Shown: positions 35,795-45,473 of the stretch, piece after piece
Numbering within the stretch: the stretch's first letter is position 1
How the letters are laid out: each line of letters opens with the position of its first letter
Assembly (NCBI GenBank): GCA_006384855.1
Contig: VCJN01001874.1
Coordinates: 58,980-122,979, forward strand
Length of the DNA stretch: 64,000 bases
DNA from: Tetraselmis striata
Taxonomy: Eukaryota; Chlorophyta; Chlorodendrophyceae; Chlorodendrales; Chlorodendraceae
Direction of reading: 5' to 3'
Translations under genes and position numbers: made by a program
Notes under the pieces: generated by a model
Told to the model about the DNA's origin: nothing
Seen by the model: only the letters and a program-made list of their open reading frames with translations
Database searches by the model: none

Positions 35795-36036
35795 GCTGCA
35801 TGTCACGTAGCGAAACATGAAGATGGCAGGCTTAGCTGTTATGGCTGCTTTTATGTACACTCGTGATGAACCCAAAAATGGCGCAACGACTAGTAACCCC
35901 ACTGAGCAACTCGGTAGCGGGAAAAGCGGTTCGGGAAAGGGAGGAAACCCCAAAACAAGTTTAGAACATTTCAAAGTTGAAACGTTCGGGAAAGGGAGGA
36001 AACCCCAAAACAAGTTTAGAACATTTCAAAGTTGAG
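35795..36036 (+). repeat. Left flanking direct repeat of the tyrosine-recombinase element, with a 55-bp tandem duplication
   Basis: The stretch CACGTAGCGAAACATG ... GGCGCAACGACTAGTAACCC ... GGGAGGAAACCCC ... AGTTTAGAACA returns, diverged, at about 37762-37940. Within it a 55-bp unit (from 35930 and again from 35985) is duplicated almost exactly. Confidence 0.7.
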
Positions 36037-36059
36037 TTTGTTTTTATTGCCAGTGATCA

Positions 36060-37560
36060 GCGAACGAGGAGCGCGCGCGGTAGATTGACGGAGAAGGGGT
36101 AGCGCCAGGTCATGAAAGGTCACCGGGAAGGCCACCGCTACGGAGGCTTGTTAGACTTGGAAATGGCGGAGGGGGGCGATGTGACCGAAGAAGAATCACG
36201 CGCCAGGCGAAGGAAGGACGTTGGGGTCGATGTAGTCTAGAACGTAGTCCAGAATGTAGCGGCCCAACCGCCTAGGTAGCGAATGTGGGACAGTGGAGTT
36301 CCGATAGCATTAGCGGCAGATGCTGCTCCCTTGCGAGGCTGCGTGAGCTCCAGGAAGTGCCGGCGGGGGGCGGGGGGCGGGGGGGGGGGGGGGGGGGGGG
36401 GGGGGGGCGCGCACCGACAAGAGGAACGGCCGTAGAGAGCCAATCCGACATTGTGGCGGCATTCCAAGACTTGGAATGCTCGCTCGGGGTGACCGCCCAG
36501 AAGTTTGTTTTGACCAAGGCAATTGGGCCAGGGGGCAGACTGTACGTGGTCGATGAAGTTGTGCAGGAGACGCGCACTCCGGGGATGCTCCGACACTGGA
36601 AGAAGCAGTACGCGCAGGTCGTCGGGGCCGCATCGACTCTTCTCGCGGTACACCTGCAGAGTAATGTTGTAGTCGTCGACATGCATGCCTCGCACTTGGC
36701 GGGACACACCAGTAAGTCCCCTGGCAAAGAACATGAAGTTGACAACCGAGGCCATGAGGGCTCGGAAGTCGTACTGGTACTTGGAAAAGGGAGCATACAC
36801 AATCAACTATGTACGCTGAGTCGACGAAGATGTAAGTTGGCGACATTACTAGGTAGAGGGACTCGCAACGGGGAAGCCTCCATGCGGCGTTGCCTTATTA
36901 GCATCAAGCCACGACGAGCCGCGGTAAGGTGCATGCTGTCCTTGGCGATTGGTTCGAGGTTGTGTAGCTCAATGAACGTGTTGATTGTTGACAGGTAGGG
37001 TTGTAACGACTTAGGGGGTAATGGCTAGACGAAAGCGAAACGCCTTGTGGATGGCCTCGGCGTGATTCCGAGCGCGCGGGAGGTAGGGGGGTGAAGTTTC
37101 GATTGGCAGCAGGGACATAGGGTAGCAGCTCGTCGAGAGCTACGAAAAGTGCGGCCATGCTGTGGGCTCCGAAACACGACATCCAAAGATACTCCTCCTG
37201 GGCCGGCAGATGCCGGTCATCATGCATGCTTGAGGTACTCGTTCGTTAGGTCGGTGCTCAAGAGAAAGAGCCCAGGCACTCGGCTGACCGGTCGAACGGC
37301 CTCGTAATAACACCCTGCTCGCTGCAGTAGCTCTGGCACCGCGAGCTCGTCGTCCTCGCTCGTCACTCACGGATTTTGCTCCGACACGGCCGCTCTCGGC
37401 TAGCTCTAGCAAGTCGCCGACGGGGCGCTTTGCGGCTCCCCCGCTGTATGTCGGCTGCCCCGTGATGCGTTGCCCGGAACCATAGCCATGTACTCCGTCT
37501 CCATCAACAAAACGTTCACGAGCCGTCAATTGAGCTAACGTTGTTGCAAGCGCGCACATC
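36060..37560 (-). pseudogene. Tyrosine recombinase of a DIRS/PAT-like retroelement, damaged
   Basis: Minus-strand reading near 36810-36590 gives DFRALMASVVNFMFFARGLT then ITLQVYREKSRCGPDDLRVL, a typical Y-recombinase core from DIRS-group elements. The block around the second catalytic Arg, RKGAASAANAIGTPLSHIRY then LGGWA, lies at 36350-36265. The end bearing the catalytic Tyr (VLDYIDPNVLPS, about 36245-36205) is in another frame after a shift. A 29-base homopolymer (36379-36407) interrupts the frame just before the RKGAAS block. It is bounded by GTGCGC on one side and CTCACGCAG on the other, so it could be an intron-like insertion of about 90 bases. Upstream minus-strand segments (37140-37559, 36904-37227) may be the N-terminal core-binding part. 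No RT is present between the flanking repeats, so this is a partial or non-autonomous copy. Confidence 0.65.
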
Positions 37561-37761
37561 AGTTTAGAATAAGCCTTCGTGATTGCTTGAAGTGATTCAA
37601 GCGTCGGCTCAATGACGGGTGCTTCTCCATGTGAGATACATTATGACTGAGGCACGGACGTACGGATGAGAATTTCACACACGGGTGGTGAGCCGGGTGT
37701 GGTCTTGAACAACCTGGGGTGACCTTGCTCGCAACAAGTTGCGAGAGAGTTAATCGATGAG

Positions 37762-37940
37762 TGTAACGTAGCGAAAGATGTTAGGCTCAGCAGTTATGGA
37801 TGCTTTTATGTAGTTTGCTTGTGCTGCACCCAAAAAGGGCGCAACGACAGGTGCCTAGTAACCCGTACCACTGGGGCAGCACGGTAGCATGAACAACGGT
37901 TAGGAAAAAGAGGAAAGCCCATAAACGAGTTTAGAAGAAA
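37762..37940 (+). repeat. Right flanking direct repeat of the tyrosine-recombinase element
   Basis: Diverged copy of 35795-35960 in the same orientation: GTAACGTAGCGAAAGATG, GTTATGGATGCTTTTATGTA, CACCCAAAAAGGGCGCAACG. Split direct repeats at the ends are the hallmark of PAT-type members of the DIRS order. Confidence 0.65.
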
Positions 37941-37952
37941 CACTTCTATGGG

Positions 37953-38026
37953 TACATTCCTTGTTCGCTCGGTTGAGCGGTCGTCTCGTATGCGAGAAAT
38001 CCCGGGGTCGAATCCTGGTCGATGTA
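37953..38026 (+). tRNA. tRNA-like sequence (SINE head or pseudo-tRNA)
   Basis: A 74-base stretch has an A-box-like word (GTTCGCTCGGTTGAGCGG), an anticodon-arm-like stem (TCTCGTATGCGAGA) and a near-perfect B box (GGGTCGAATCC, one mismatch to GGTTCGANTCC). The 5' and 3' ends can pair only weakly (TACATTC with GATGTA) and the D loop is short. A functional tRNA is unlikely; a tRNA-derived SINE or a tRNA fragment captured next to the retroelement repeat fits better. If an anticodon exists it would be CGT (Thr). Confidence 0.35.
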
Positions 38027-39600
38027 TTTCGGCAATATCGGTCTGGCGTGTCCTGGATTTACCCGGTAGATGCATTACCCTTCGGGGTTCGAATGGAGCA
38101 ATGATCTATTAGGGCTATGCCATACCTACATCTGCAGTTGGCGCAAGAGGTGAAGTGCTGGGGCGGCTTCGGCCGCTGTCCCGGGGCGAACTCTATTTTC
38201 ACTTCTATAGTGAAAACTCGGGCCCCCTCCCCTCTCTCACTAGCGACTCTGCTGTAATAGAAGTGTATTCACTATGGATGTATTCACTAGAGTCGTATAC
38301 AGCGTACTCATGCATCATGATATAAAGTATTCCGCCCTACTTAACATAAGTAGAATTTCCGCTCAGGTAGTCACAACTACACGATTTTCGCACAGGGTCG
38401 GCAGCTGCAACACTGGGACATAGTACTCGGACTGGCAGATGGCGCAAGATGAAGTTTTCGCATCTGCACGGACCACACTCCTTCAGCTGCGGAGGGTTGC
38501 AGTCTGGCCTGGATGCCGGCTTACAGTGCCCCCGTGCAGGTACTTAAGGAGCAGACAGGGTCCGCCATCTTACACGGTGGGTGGCGCTGCCGCGACAGCG
38601 GAAGTCGGTCATGTGTTGTGGCGGTGGCCGGCGAGTTTGTGACGAGGTGCACTACAGTACGGGTACAGTCGCGACTGCATACCGCCCCGGACAGCATACA
38701 GTACAGTATGCAGGCGCCGCCCCGCCGGCACGATCGCCGGTAGCGTGCAGGACCGCGTTAGTATGGATCAGTCACTATATTCGCTAGTGCCTCGGGGATA
38801 TTTGTTAGATATATCCAACATTTGTTGTACATATCACACAAACTTGAGAGGCCCAAATGGGATCATGCCAAACATAGTTAGAGCATTTCAACTGGCCTAC
38901 GGGGGGCCTAAAGGGCCTGTCTTAATATCCCCCGGGAAACATAAAGCATACCGGCCGCCAAAAAGTGGTCAACACCGTTTTGCCGTTTTCAAACTTTTGA
39001 AAATATTCAAACTCGCTCACCCACCTGTTCAGCCACCCACACGACGCTATGAGGACCTCCGTCACCAAAGGCGCTCGTGTATCAGCCTGCCGAGGCCACA
39101 TTTTAACCCCTGAGTGGCGACCAGCGTCGGTGCTAGCATGCTCAGCCGTTCGGCAACGTTACCGAGTCCGTCGGTGATGGCAAATGGAGGGTCCGCTGGG
39201 ACCATGCCCCGGCCGATGTCCAAGAGCCCGACCAGACACTCCGCCGCGAGCAAGCTACTGATGGTCGCACCCCTCCTTCGGCTGCCTCTGCGCCACGAGG
39301 TCAAGTGACTGCCGTCGGCCCTTTCGTGCCGCCCCGCCCTGCCGCTGCTGCTGATGCGAGTGCGAGTGCGCTGGGTGGCAGTCGCGTTACAGGCAATCTC
39401 GTTCCCGACACCCGCACCCACACAGAGATCCCGTCCATCCTTGCGAACTCTTCCCCAGCCTCTATCCCAGCCACCGAGCCCCTGCCTGCCGACAACTTTG
39501 ACATGTCTGCCGAGTCGCAAGGCAGCCAGCCAGGGCTGGAGGGAGACCTGGCGCCATCCCGTCCCGCCGGCCACCGCCTCGCCATCGCGCCCAAGCGCTA
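38027..39600. other. No intact gene recognised
   Basis: Mixed sequence with repeated CGACTG/GTACAG words typical of this genome's repeats. Long opposing ORFs at 39062-39574 (minus) and 39305-39829 (plus) are GC-driven. The plus strand ends in the PiggyBac-like zinc ribbon in a different frame, so some of this may be the body of that transposon. Confidence 0.4.
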
Positions 39601-39615
39601 CCTGGCTTCACCGAC

Positions 39616-39849
39616 GGCCAGCACGCCCCTGGCAACCACGGGCGATACGCGAACGGCCGCAGCAAGCAGTCAAGGTGCTGCCGTTGCTACCGTGACGAGG
39701 GCGAGGAGCAATGGAGCTCGTGCTACTGCGTGCAGTGCAACATCACCTTGTGCATGCCCAGCTCGTTGCACAGCCGGGACTGCTGGGAGCACCATCTCCA
39801 CTGCGACGAGACCGCCATCCGCCGCCTGAAGCACGCCCGCGCCGGCTAG
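39616..39849 (+). pseudogene. PiggyBac-like transposase C-terminal zinc ribbon
   Basis: One plus-strand frame reads SRCCRCYRDEGEEQWSSCYC then VQCNITLCMPSSLHSRDCWE and HHLHCDETAIRRLKHARAG, ending at TAG 39847-39849. The spacing C-x2-C ... C-x-C-x2-C ... L-C ... RDCW-x-H is the cysteine-rich DNA-binding tail of PiggyBac family transposases. The catalytic DDD part is not recognisable upstream in the same frame, so this is a remnant or the last exon of a damaged copy. Confidence 0.6.
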
Positions 39850-41009
39850 GGCGGCACACCCCAAGTCCGCCGCCCCGGCTACCGCCCGTAGACCCCCCTC
39901 CCCGTAGTTGACCCGGGCCTCTGGCCGCGGGATGGTGTATGAGCTTATATCCTGCCAGTTGAGCTGGCTGATGTGGTGGGCGGGTGCGCTCTGTAGGTCC
40001 CGCCCGCAGCGCGCTCTTATCGGTACCGGTACAGTCGCGTACCTACCTTTTAACAGAAATTTCCCTAATTACCGTACCGGTCCCGGAATGACGATACAAC
40101 AAAACCATGTTGGATTTATCCTCACATACAAAAGTCCCCGAGGCACTAGGGAATATTACAGATCGGGACCCCGCCCCCCGCCACCCCCCCACTTGCAGCA
40201 CCATAAAAGTGTTTTTTCACTGTAGAGACTTGTTCACTACAGGTACGTAGCGACTATCCCCATACTGTATGTGGGACTGTGGGAGTGTATTAAGGATACT
40301 GCGCAAAACGCACCAGGCACTGGGTACCCACATGGGGATTTGTGTGGTACATATCCTTACAGGGAGTCTTGTCACTGTACATACCATACCGTACTGTACC
40401 GTACGCACCGTACGGCTTGGGCGGCGGGAAGTCGCGCCGGCGGGCGGAAGCTGTCGGCGCGGCAAACGAGCGGGCGGGGAGTCGCGTATACTGGTGTGAA
40501 TTACGGGGAGTCGCGTGTACTGGTACTGGTATTGATACTACGGCTAGGATTATTTTAGTCGTCCAAATCAGCACGACAATTTATTACAGCGCGCGCACGC
40601 TATAATATCATCAGCACGCTACATAATTTGTAAACCAAATGTATGTGTATGAAGGTACAGGTACTCCGTACCTGCTGTACGAGTGGTCGTAGTCGACGGA
40701 TGATGATACAGTAAATATAGCGACTAATTGGCCCGCGCCGGGGCGCGGGCGCGGCATCGGCGACCGATGACCAGCAGCAGCGCAACAGTTGCGTCTTCCG
40801 GCGAGGTATATAGTCGCTATAGGCGGTAGGGGGGCGTTTCACAACCTGCAGCAGCAGCCGGGCGCGGGCATTACCGATAGAGCCCCAGAGGTGCAAGCTG
40901 CGACTCTGGGCAAAGCAAGGCGCGCGACTGCTGTCAAAGCTGGTTTTATATCTGCGGCACCGCCCACCTAGAAGCAGCATCGCAGCAGCGGGGCCTGCCG
41001 GCCGGGGAT
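39850..41009. other. Upstream flank of the sugar transporter
   Basis: No gene. It contains an inverted copy of the dispersed word GGTGTGAATTAC near 40492 and GTACGCACCGTACGGC-like alternating sequence near 40390-40430. From about 40730 onward it is very GC-rich, probably the promoter and 5' UTR of the transporter (ATG at 41010). Confidence 0.5.
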
Positions 41010-44000
41010 ATGGCGGAGCCACCGGCGGAGGGTGGCGGCGAGGTCGACGGCGGGGTCGGGGGCGGGGGCGGGGGGCAGCCCAGTGCGAGCAGCGGCAGTA
41101 ACGGCAGCGCCAATCAGGCGAATGCGGACGACTTCCCTGTGGACCCGTCAAAGAGCCGCCGCGTGCGCTACTCCGACGACACAGCCCCCCCGCTCGCAGC
41201 GAGCTCAGGCGCCGCCTCGAAAAGCATAAAGAAGGTCTCTGCCCACTCTGTCCAACTCCTCGCGCAACTCCTGCTTGGGTCTCCCCTTGCCTGACGGCTC
41301 GCAGCCGTCACCTGCCTCCCTATCGCGTGCCAGTCGCTCCTCGGAGACATGCCTCCTTTCTCCGACAAGGGTCATGCTCAGCGCGTACCCCCCATCAGCC
41401 CCAAATGTACCCGCTGTACGGTCTGACACCCCCTCACACCGTCTGACCCCGCAGGAGCTGCCCAAATGGGAGGGCCACGGCCCGGACCCCTTTGCCAGCA
41501 GCGACGACGAAGACGGCGCGGCGCCTCCCTCGCTGGCGGGCGCGACGACGCTCAGCCGCGTGGTCAGCCGTGGGAAGTTTGATCAGCAGCGTGTGACGCC
41601 GTACGTGGTCATTGTGTGCGTGGTCGCCGCGTTTGGCGGCCTGCTGTTCGGGTACAGCCTGGCGATCACCGCAGGCCTGAGTGCGATGCCTGCGTTTGTG
41701 GAGCGCTTCTTCCCGGAGCCCGCGGTGGCAACCGCCCCACCGCCTCCCCCGACCCCCCCTCCCGTGGGCCCAGAGCCCTTGGCCGCAGAGGCGGCGCCCC
41801 CTGTGCTGGAGTACTGCGCGGGCGCCGACCTGCAAGGCATTGGCTTCTATACCTCCAGCCTCTTCCTCGCCGGCGCGCTCGCCAGCCCCCTCACGCACGT
41901 CTCCTCCAAGTACCTCGGCCGCCGCGGCAGCATTCTCATCGCAGGCGGCGCGTACCTGCTCGGCGGGCTGCTGCAGACGGCGGCTGTGCACGTCTCCATG
42001 CTCTACGTGGGCCGCATCTTCGTGGGCATCGCCGTGGCGTTTTCCAACCAGTCGGTGCCGGTTTTCCTGTCGGAGATGGCGCCCCCAAAGCTGCGCGGCG
42101 CCCTCTCCATGTGCTTTCAGTTTGCCGTCACCATTGGCATCCTCGTGTCGCAGGTGCCCCCCCCCCCCCCCCCCCCCCCCCCGTTCCATCACACATCGCG
42201 TGCTTCACCCACCCGGCTCGCCGTTGGGCTAGCAGCTGGCTGGCTCTAGGCTCAGCAGGCATGAGCGCCCAGGGGCTGGGCACCCACACATGCAGGCAGA
42301 CGGATGGGTATGGGGTGGCAGCGGCTTTAGGGGGTAGAGGCCCACTACCCCCGGCTCCGAAGATGCCAATCCGCAGGGCTGTTCCACCCTCGCTGAGGTG
42401 GCTTAGTTCGTGGTGGGGCACAGGACGGCGTACGGGATCGTCGAGCCCCAGGTCAGGGCCACCTGTCGGGCCTGGTTGCCCATATTGGCACGCAGGCAGG
42501 CGTGAGGTACTTTGGCAAGCAGATGTCAGGGGCTGTGGGGCGATGGGAAGCAGCGCCCAATGGTGGTGCCGTGGGTTGTGGTTGGCATGTTGGGGCGGGG
42601 GGGGGGGGGGGGGGGGGGGGGGCTTGCTGCCATTGGCTCGCTGCCCAGAGTGCGTGAGGCTGGCCGCCAGAACTTGGGGGGGGGGGGGGGGGGGGCACAT
42701 GCGCCATGGTTTAGCTGCACGCATACCACAGGTGGTGCATGCATGCATGATGCAGAGCAGCGCCTCCCTACGCCTGCTCCCGCTCCTGGCTGCCGGGTGG
42801 CGGGGCAGCTTGGCATCCGGGGTAGCAGCTCCCGCTAGATACAGCACACCTGTTGGCATGGAGCGCCAGCGTACCAGCCTGGGCGGGATCCCTGCAGGCT
42901 GGGATGCTGTTTCCCTTAGCTGGTGAAGTGGGGGAGTGTTCCCATGTTGCCGGGGGGGGGGGGGGGGGGGGCATCAACTATCGCGGAATACCCGCTGTGG
43001 TACATATCAAAGTGCTAAACATTTCGCATCATTTACGGTAACATTCCCAACTGCCTGCATGTCAATTACATACTATAACGATGCTGTGGGTTTTGCTACA
43101 TGGTTTTGTTTTACCCCCCATCCCCCCACCCACTGCGCAAAGAGAAAACAACTGAAAATGTCTTGAACCAGCTGCGTGAAATCAGGATGGATAAACCACG
43201 ACAACAGCGCGGATGCTCCAACTCGATGCCTGAAAACAACTCATTACTTGTTGGACCTTTGAACCCAATTCAAACTGGGGATGACATGTATTAGAGTTTC
43301 TCCACACCAGAACACCATCCACTGCATTGCATCTCACCCCCTTGCCGCCTGGAGGCTCCTGACCGCTGCCCCCTCCCCTCTCCAATCCGCGCACGCAGGT
43401 GCTGACCTACGCGATGAACATCGTGTCGGAGGAGAACGGGTGGCGCTACGCGCTCGCGCTGTCCACCTTGCCGGCGGTGGTGGTCCTGCTGGGCGGGCTG
43501 TTCCTGCCCGACACGCCCAACAGTCTAGTGGCGCGCGGGCGGGAGGAGGAAGGGAAGGCGGTGCTGCAGCGCATCCGCGGCACGGAGGCCGTGTTTGTGG
43601 AGTTCATGGACATCACCGAGGCGGTCAGCAGCGAGCGCCAGCAGTCGTGGCGGCAGATCCTGCGCACGGACCACCGCCCGCAGCTGGTGATCGCGGTGAT
43701 GGCGCCGGTGATCCAGCAGCTGACGGGCGCCAACGCGGTCCTCTTCTACGCGCCGCTCATCTTCCAGACGACGGGCGCCGACACGAGCAACGCGCTGCTG
43801 AGCAACGTCATCCTGGGCGCCACCAATGTGGGCGCCACCATCATCGCCGTCGTCGTCGTGGACCGCCTGGGGCGCCGGCCGCTGCTGATTGAGGGGCTCC
43901 TGCAGATGCTGGTCACGCTGCTGGTCATCGCCATCTGCTTTGCGGTCAGCAGCGAGAGCGCCACGCTCTCGGCGGACCTCTCCAGCGTGCTCCTCGCCAT

Positions 44001-44454
44001 GGTCATCATCTACTTTGCCGGCTACGCCTGGTCGTGGGCCGGCCTGGCGTGGATCATCCCCAACGAGGTGCAGCCGCTGGACAGCCGCTCCGTGGGGCAG
44101 GCCGTCGCGGTGTGCGCCAACTTCCTGGCCACCTTCCTCATCGGGCAGACCTTCCCCGCCATGCTGTGCGCCATGACGTGGGGCGTCTTCCTGTACTTCT
44201 CCGCCTGGATCGTGCTGGGGCTGGCATTCACCGTGTGCCTCATCCCCGAAACCAAGGGCCTCGGCATCGAGGACATCTACTACCTCTTCACCGGCCACTG
44301 GTTCTGGTCGCGCTACTTCACGGAGGAGCAGCGCAAGAGCGTGGTGATGGACGCGCCCGTCGCCAACGCGGGCTTGCTCATGAACCCCGCTGGCCGGTTG
44401 TCCCAGGTCATGTCGCGCACCTTTGCGCCAAAGGCCGAGGACAACGCAATATAG
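41010..44454 (+). CDS. Monosaccharide-H+ symporter (MFS sugar transporter), 3 exons, 659 aa
   Basis: Exons 41010-41234, 41455-42153, 43399-44454, all joined in phase 0 (1980 nt). Family motifs: an N-terminal GG-LFGY motif on TM1, YLGRRGS between TM2 and TM3, PVFLSEMAPPKLRGALS after TM4, QQLTGANAVLFYAPLIFQ in TM7, DRLGRRPLL between TM8 and TM9, PNEVQPLDSRSVGQ after TM10 and PETKGLGIED after TM12. These place it with plant STP and Chlorella HUP-type hexose carriers at the plasma membrane or an internal membrane. The N-terminus is about 100 residues longer than usual (Gly-rich then acidic), and a Pro/Ala-rich insertion (TAPPPPPTPPPVGPEPLAAE) lies in the first external loop. The usual GYD of TM1 reads GYS. 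Intron 2 (1.2 kb) carries C26 next to its donor and three G20-26 tracts. Confidence 0.9.
42157..42182 (+). repeat. Poly-C tract (26) at the 5' end of transporter intron 2
   Basis: The tract starts three bases after the exon end (CAG|GTGCCCC...), leaving an unusual donor GTGCCC. Confidence 0.9.
42597..42971 (+). repeat. Three poly-G tracts in transporter intron 2
   Basis: G26 at 42597-42622, G20 at 42676-42695 and G20 at 42952-42971. On the sense strand these are strong G-quadruplex-forming candidates. Poly-Gly and poly-Pro translations are artefacts. Confidence 0.9.
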
Positions 44455-44546
44455 CTGCCATTTATTTCGCTGCCAACAGAGGGGGCACAATTGCCACCAT
44501 GCATGTTGTGTCCAGTCCGCTCGCGTTTTCGCCATTGGGTATTTAA

Positions 44547-44552
44547 TGTAAC
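44547..44552 (+). terminator. Candidate poly(A) signal TGTAAC of the sugar transporter
   Basis: TGTAAC about 93 bases downstream of the TAG stop, matching the chlorophyte TGTAAY signal. Confidence 0.55.
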
Positions 44553-45353
44553 TTCACAGCGCAGTCGCCTTGCTTCCCTTGTTTCAATTTGCGGGTGCCG
44601 AGCTTCATTCTTGACCCACAAGCCCTGCGAGGCATGTTTATGTGAGCAAGAGCTCATCCTGTCAACACCAACCACCGGCGTGATGTGCGGAGGCCTTCTG
44701 ATCACGTGGATCGCAGCATTTCGCACCTCGATGAACCAATGGGCCGACAATGGTGGACTGACATGGAGCTCCCCCCCCCCCCCCCCCCCCCCCCCGCGGG
44801 GAATCTTCAATTCCGTGCTTAAAGCAATCCGCTCTGAAAAGCATGTGGGCGCCCGTCTGGGTCAAATATCAGTGATTTCATTGACATCGAGTTGGTTTAT
44901 TAGAAAGCTGTATATGGATGCTCTCTTCTGCAAGACGACCTTACGTACAGCGGTCGCCTGGGATGTGTTGCATTCATGCTGGTATCTGACAGTGCAAACT
45001 GCACCATGTTGGGCCAAGTACCATGGAGTCAGTTGCCTCATTGTGCAAATAAGCCCCTCTCTCTCTCTCTCTCTCACTCTCTATATATATATATTTACAT
45101 TCATATTTGTGTATATATACACATATATATATATATATATGTATGTACATACATATCCATATTTCTATATATGTATGTGTATATATATGCGTGTGTGCGT
45201 GCGTGCGTGTGCGTGTGTGGCATTGGCGCGCGGCTGTTCAGGTCCACAGCGTTGCTTATGGAATGCAATAACGAACCCGGTACTAGCATGGCAATAACGC
45301 TCATCGCCCGCCATTGGCAAGGCACATCCCGGGTAGTGCAGATCAGTTAACTC
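44553..45353. other. Spacer between convergent genes, simple-sequence rich
   Basis: C25 at 44771-44795, then (CT)n, (TA)n and (GT)n blocks at 45055-45215. No gene recognised. Confidence 0.6.
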
Positions 45354-45359
45354 GTATTA
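45354..45359 (-). terminator. Candidate poly(A) signal TGTAAT of the PPIase gene
   Basis: ATTACA on plus, i.e. TGTAAT on the minus strand, about 115 bases after the PPIase stop codon. Confidence 0.45.
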
Positions 45360-45473
45360 CACATTGCCACCCGGAGCATGTCAAAACCATATAGGTTACC
45401 AAAATCGCGTCCTCGCTGCGTCTGCCTGCGCCCCCGGCGTGTTTCCTCCGAGGCCGCGACGAGCAGCTCCAAT

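Noticed and set aside
36285..36998. 237-aa plus-strand ORF over the recombinase
   Set aside because: Opposite to a frame with recombinase motifs and built on poly-glycine from the G tract.
41434..42192. 252-aa minus-strand ORF within the sugar transporter
   Set aside because: GC-driven antisense frame, Arg/Gly/His-rich, starting in the homopolymer.
43525..44535. 336-aa minus-strand ORF opposite transporter exon 3
   Set aside because: Antisense of a conserved MFS exon; composition typical of shadow frames.
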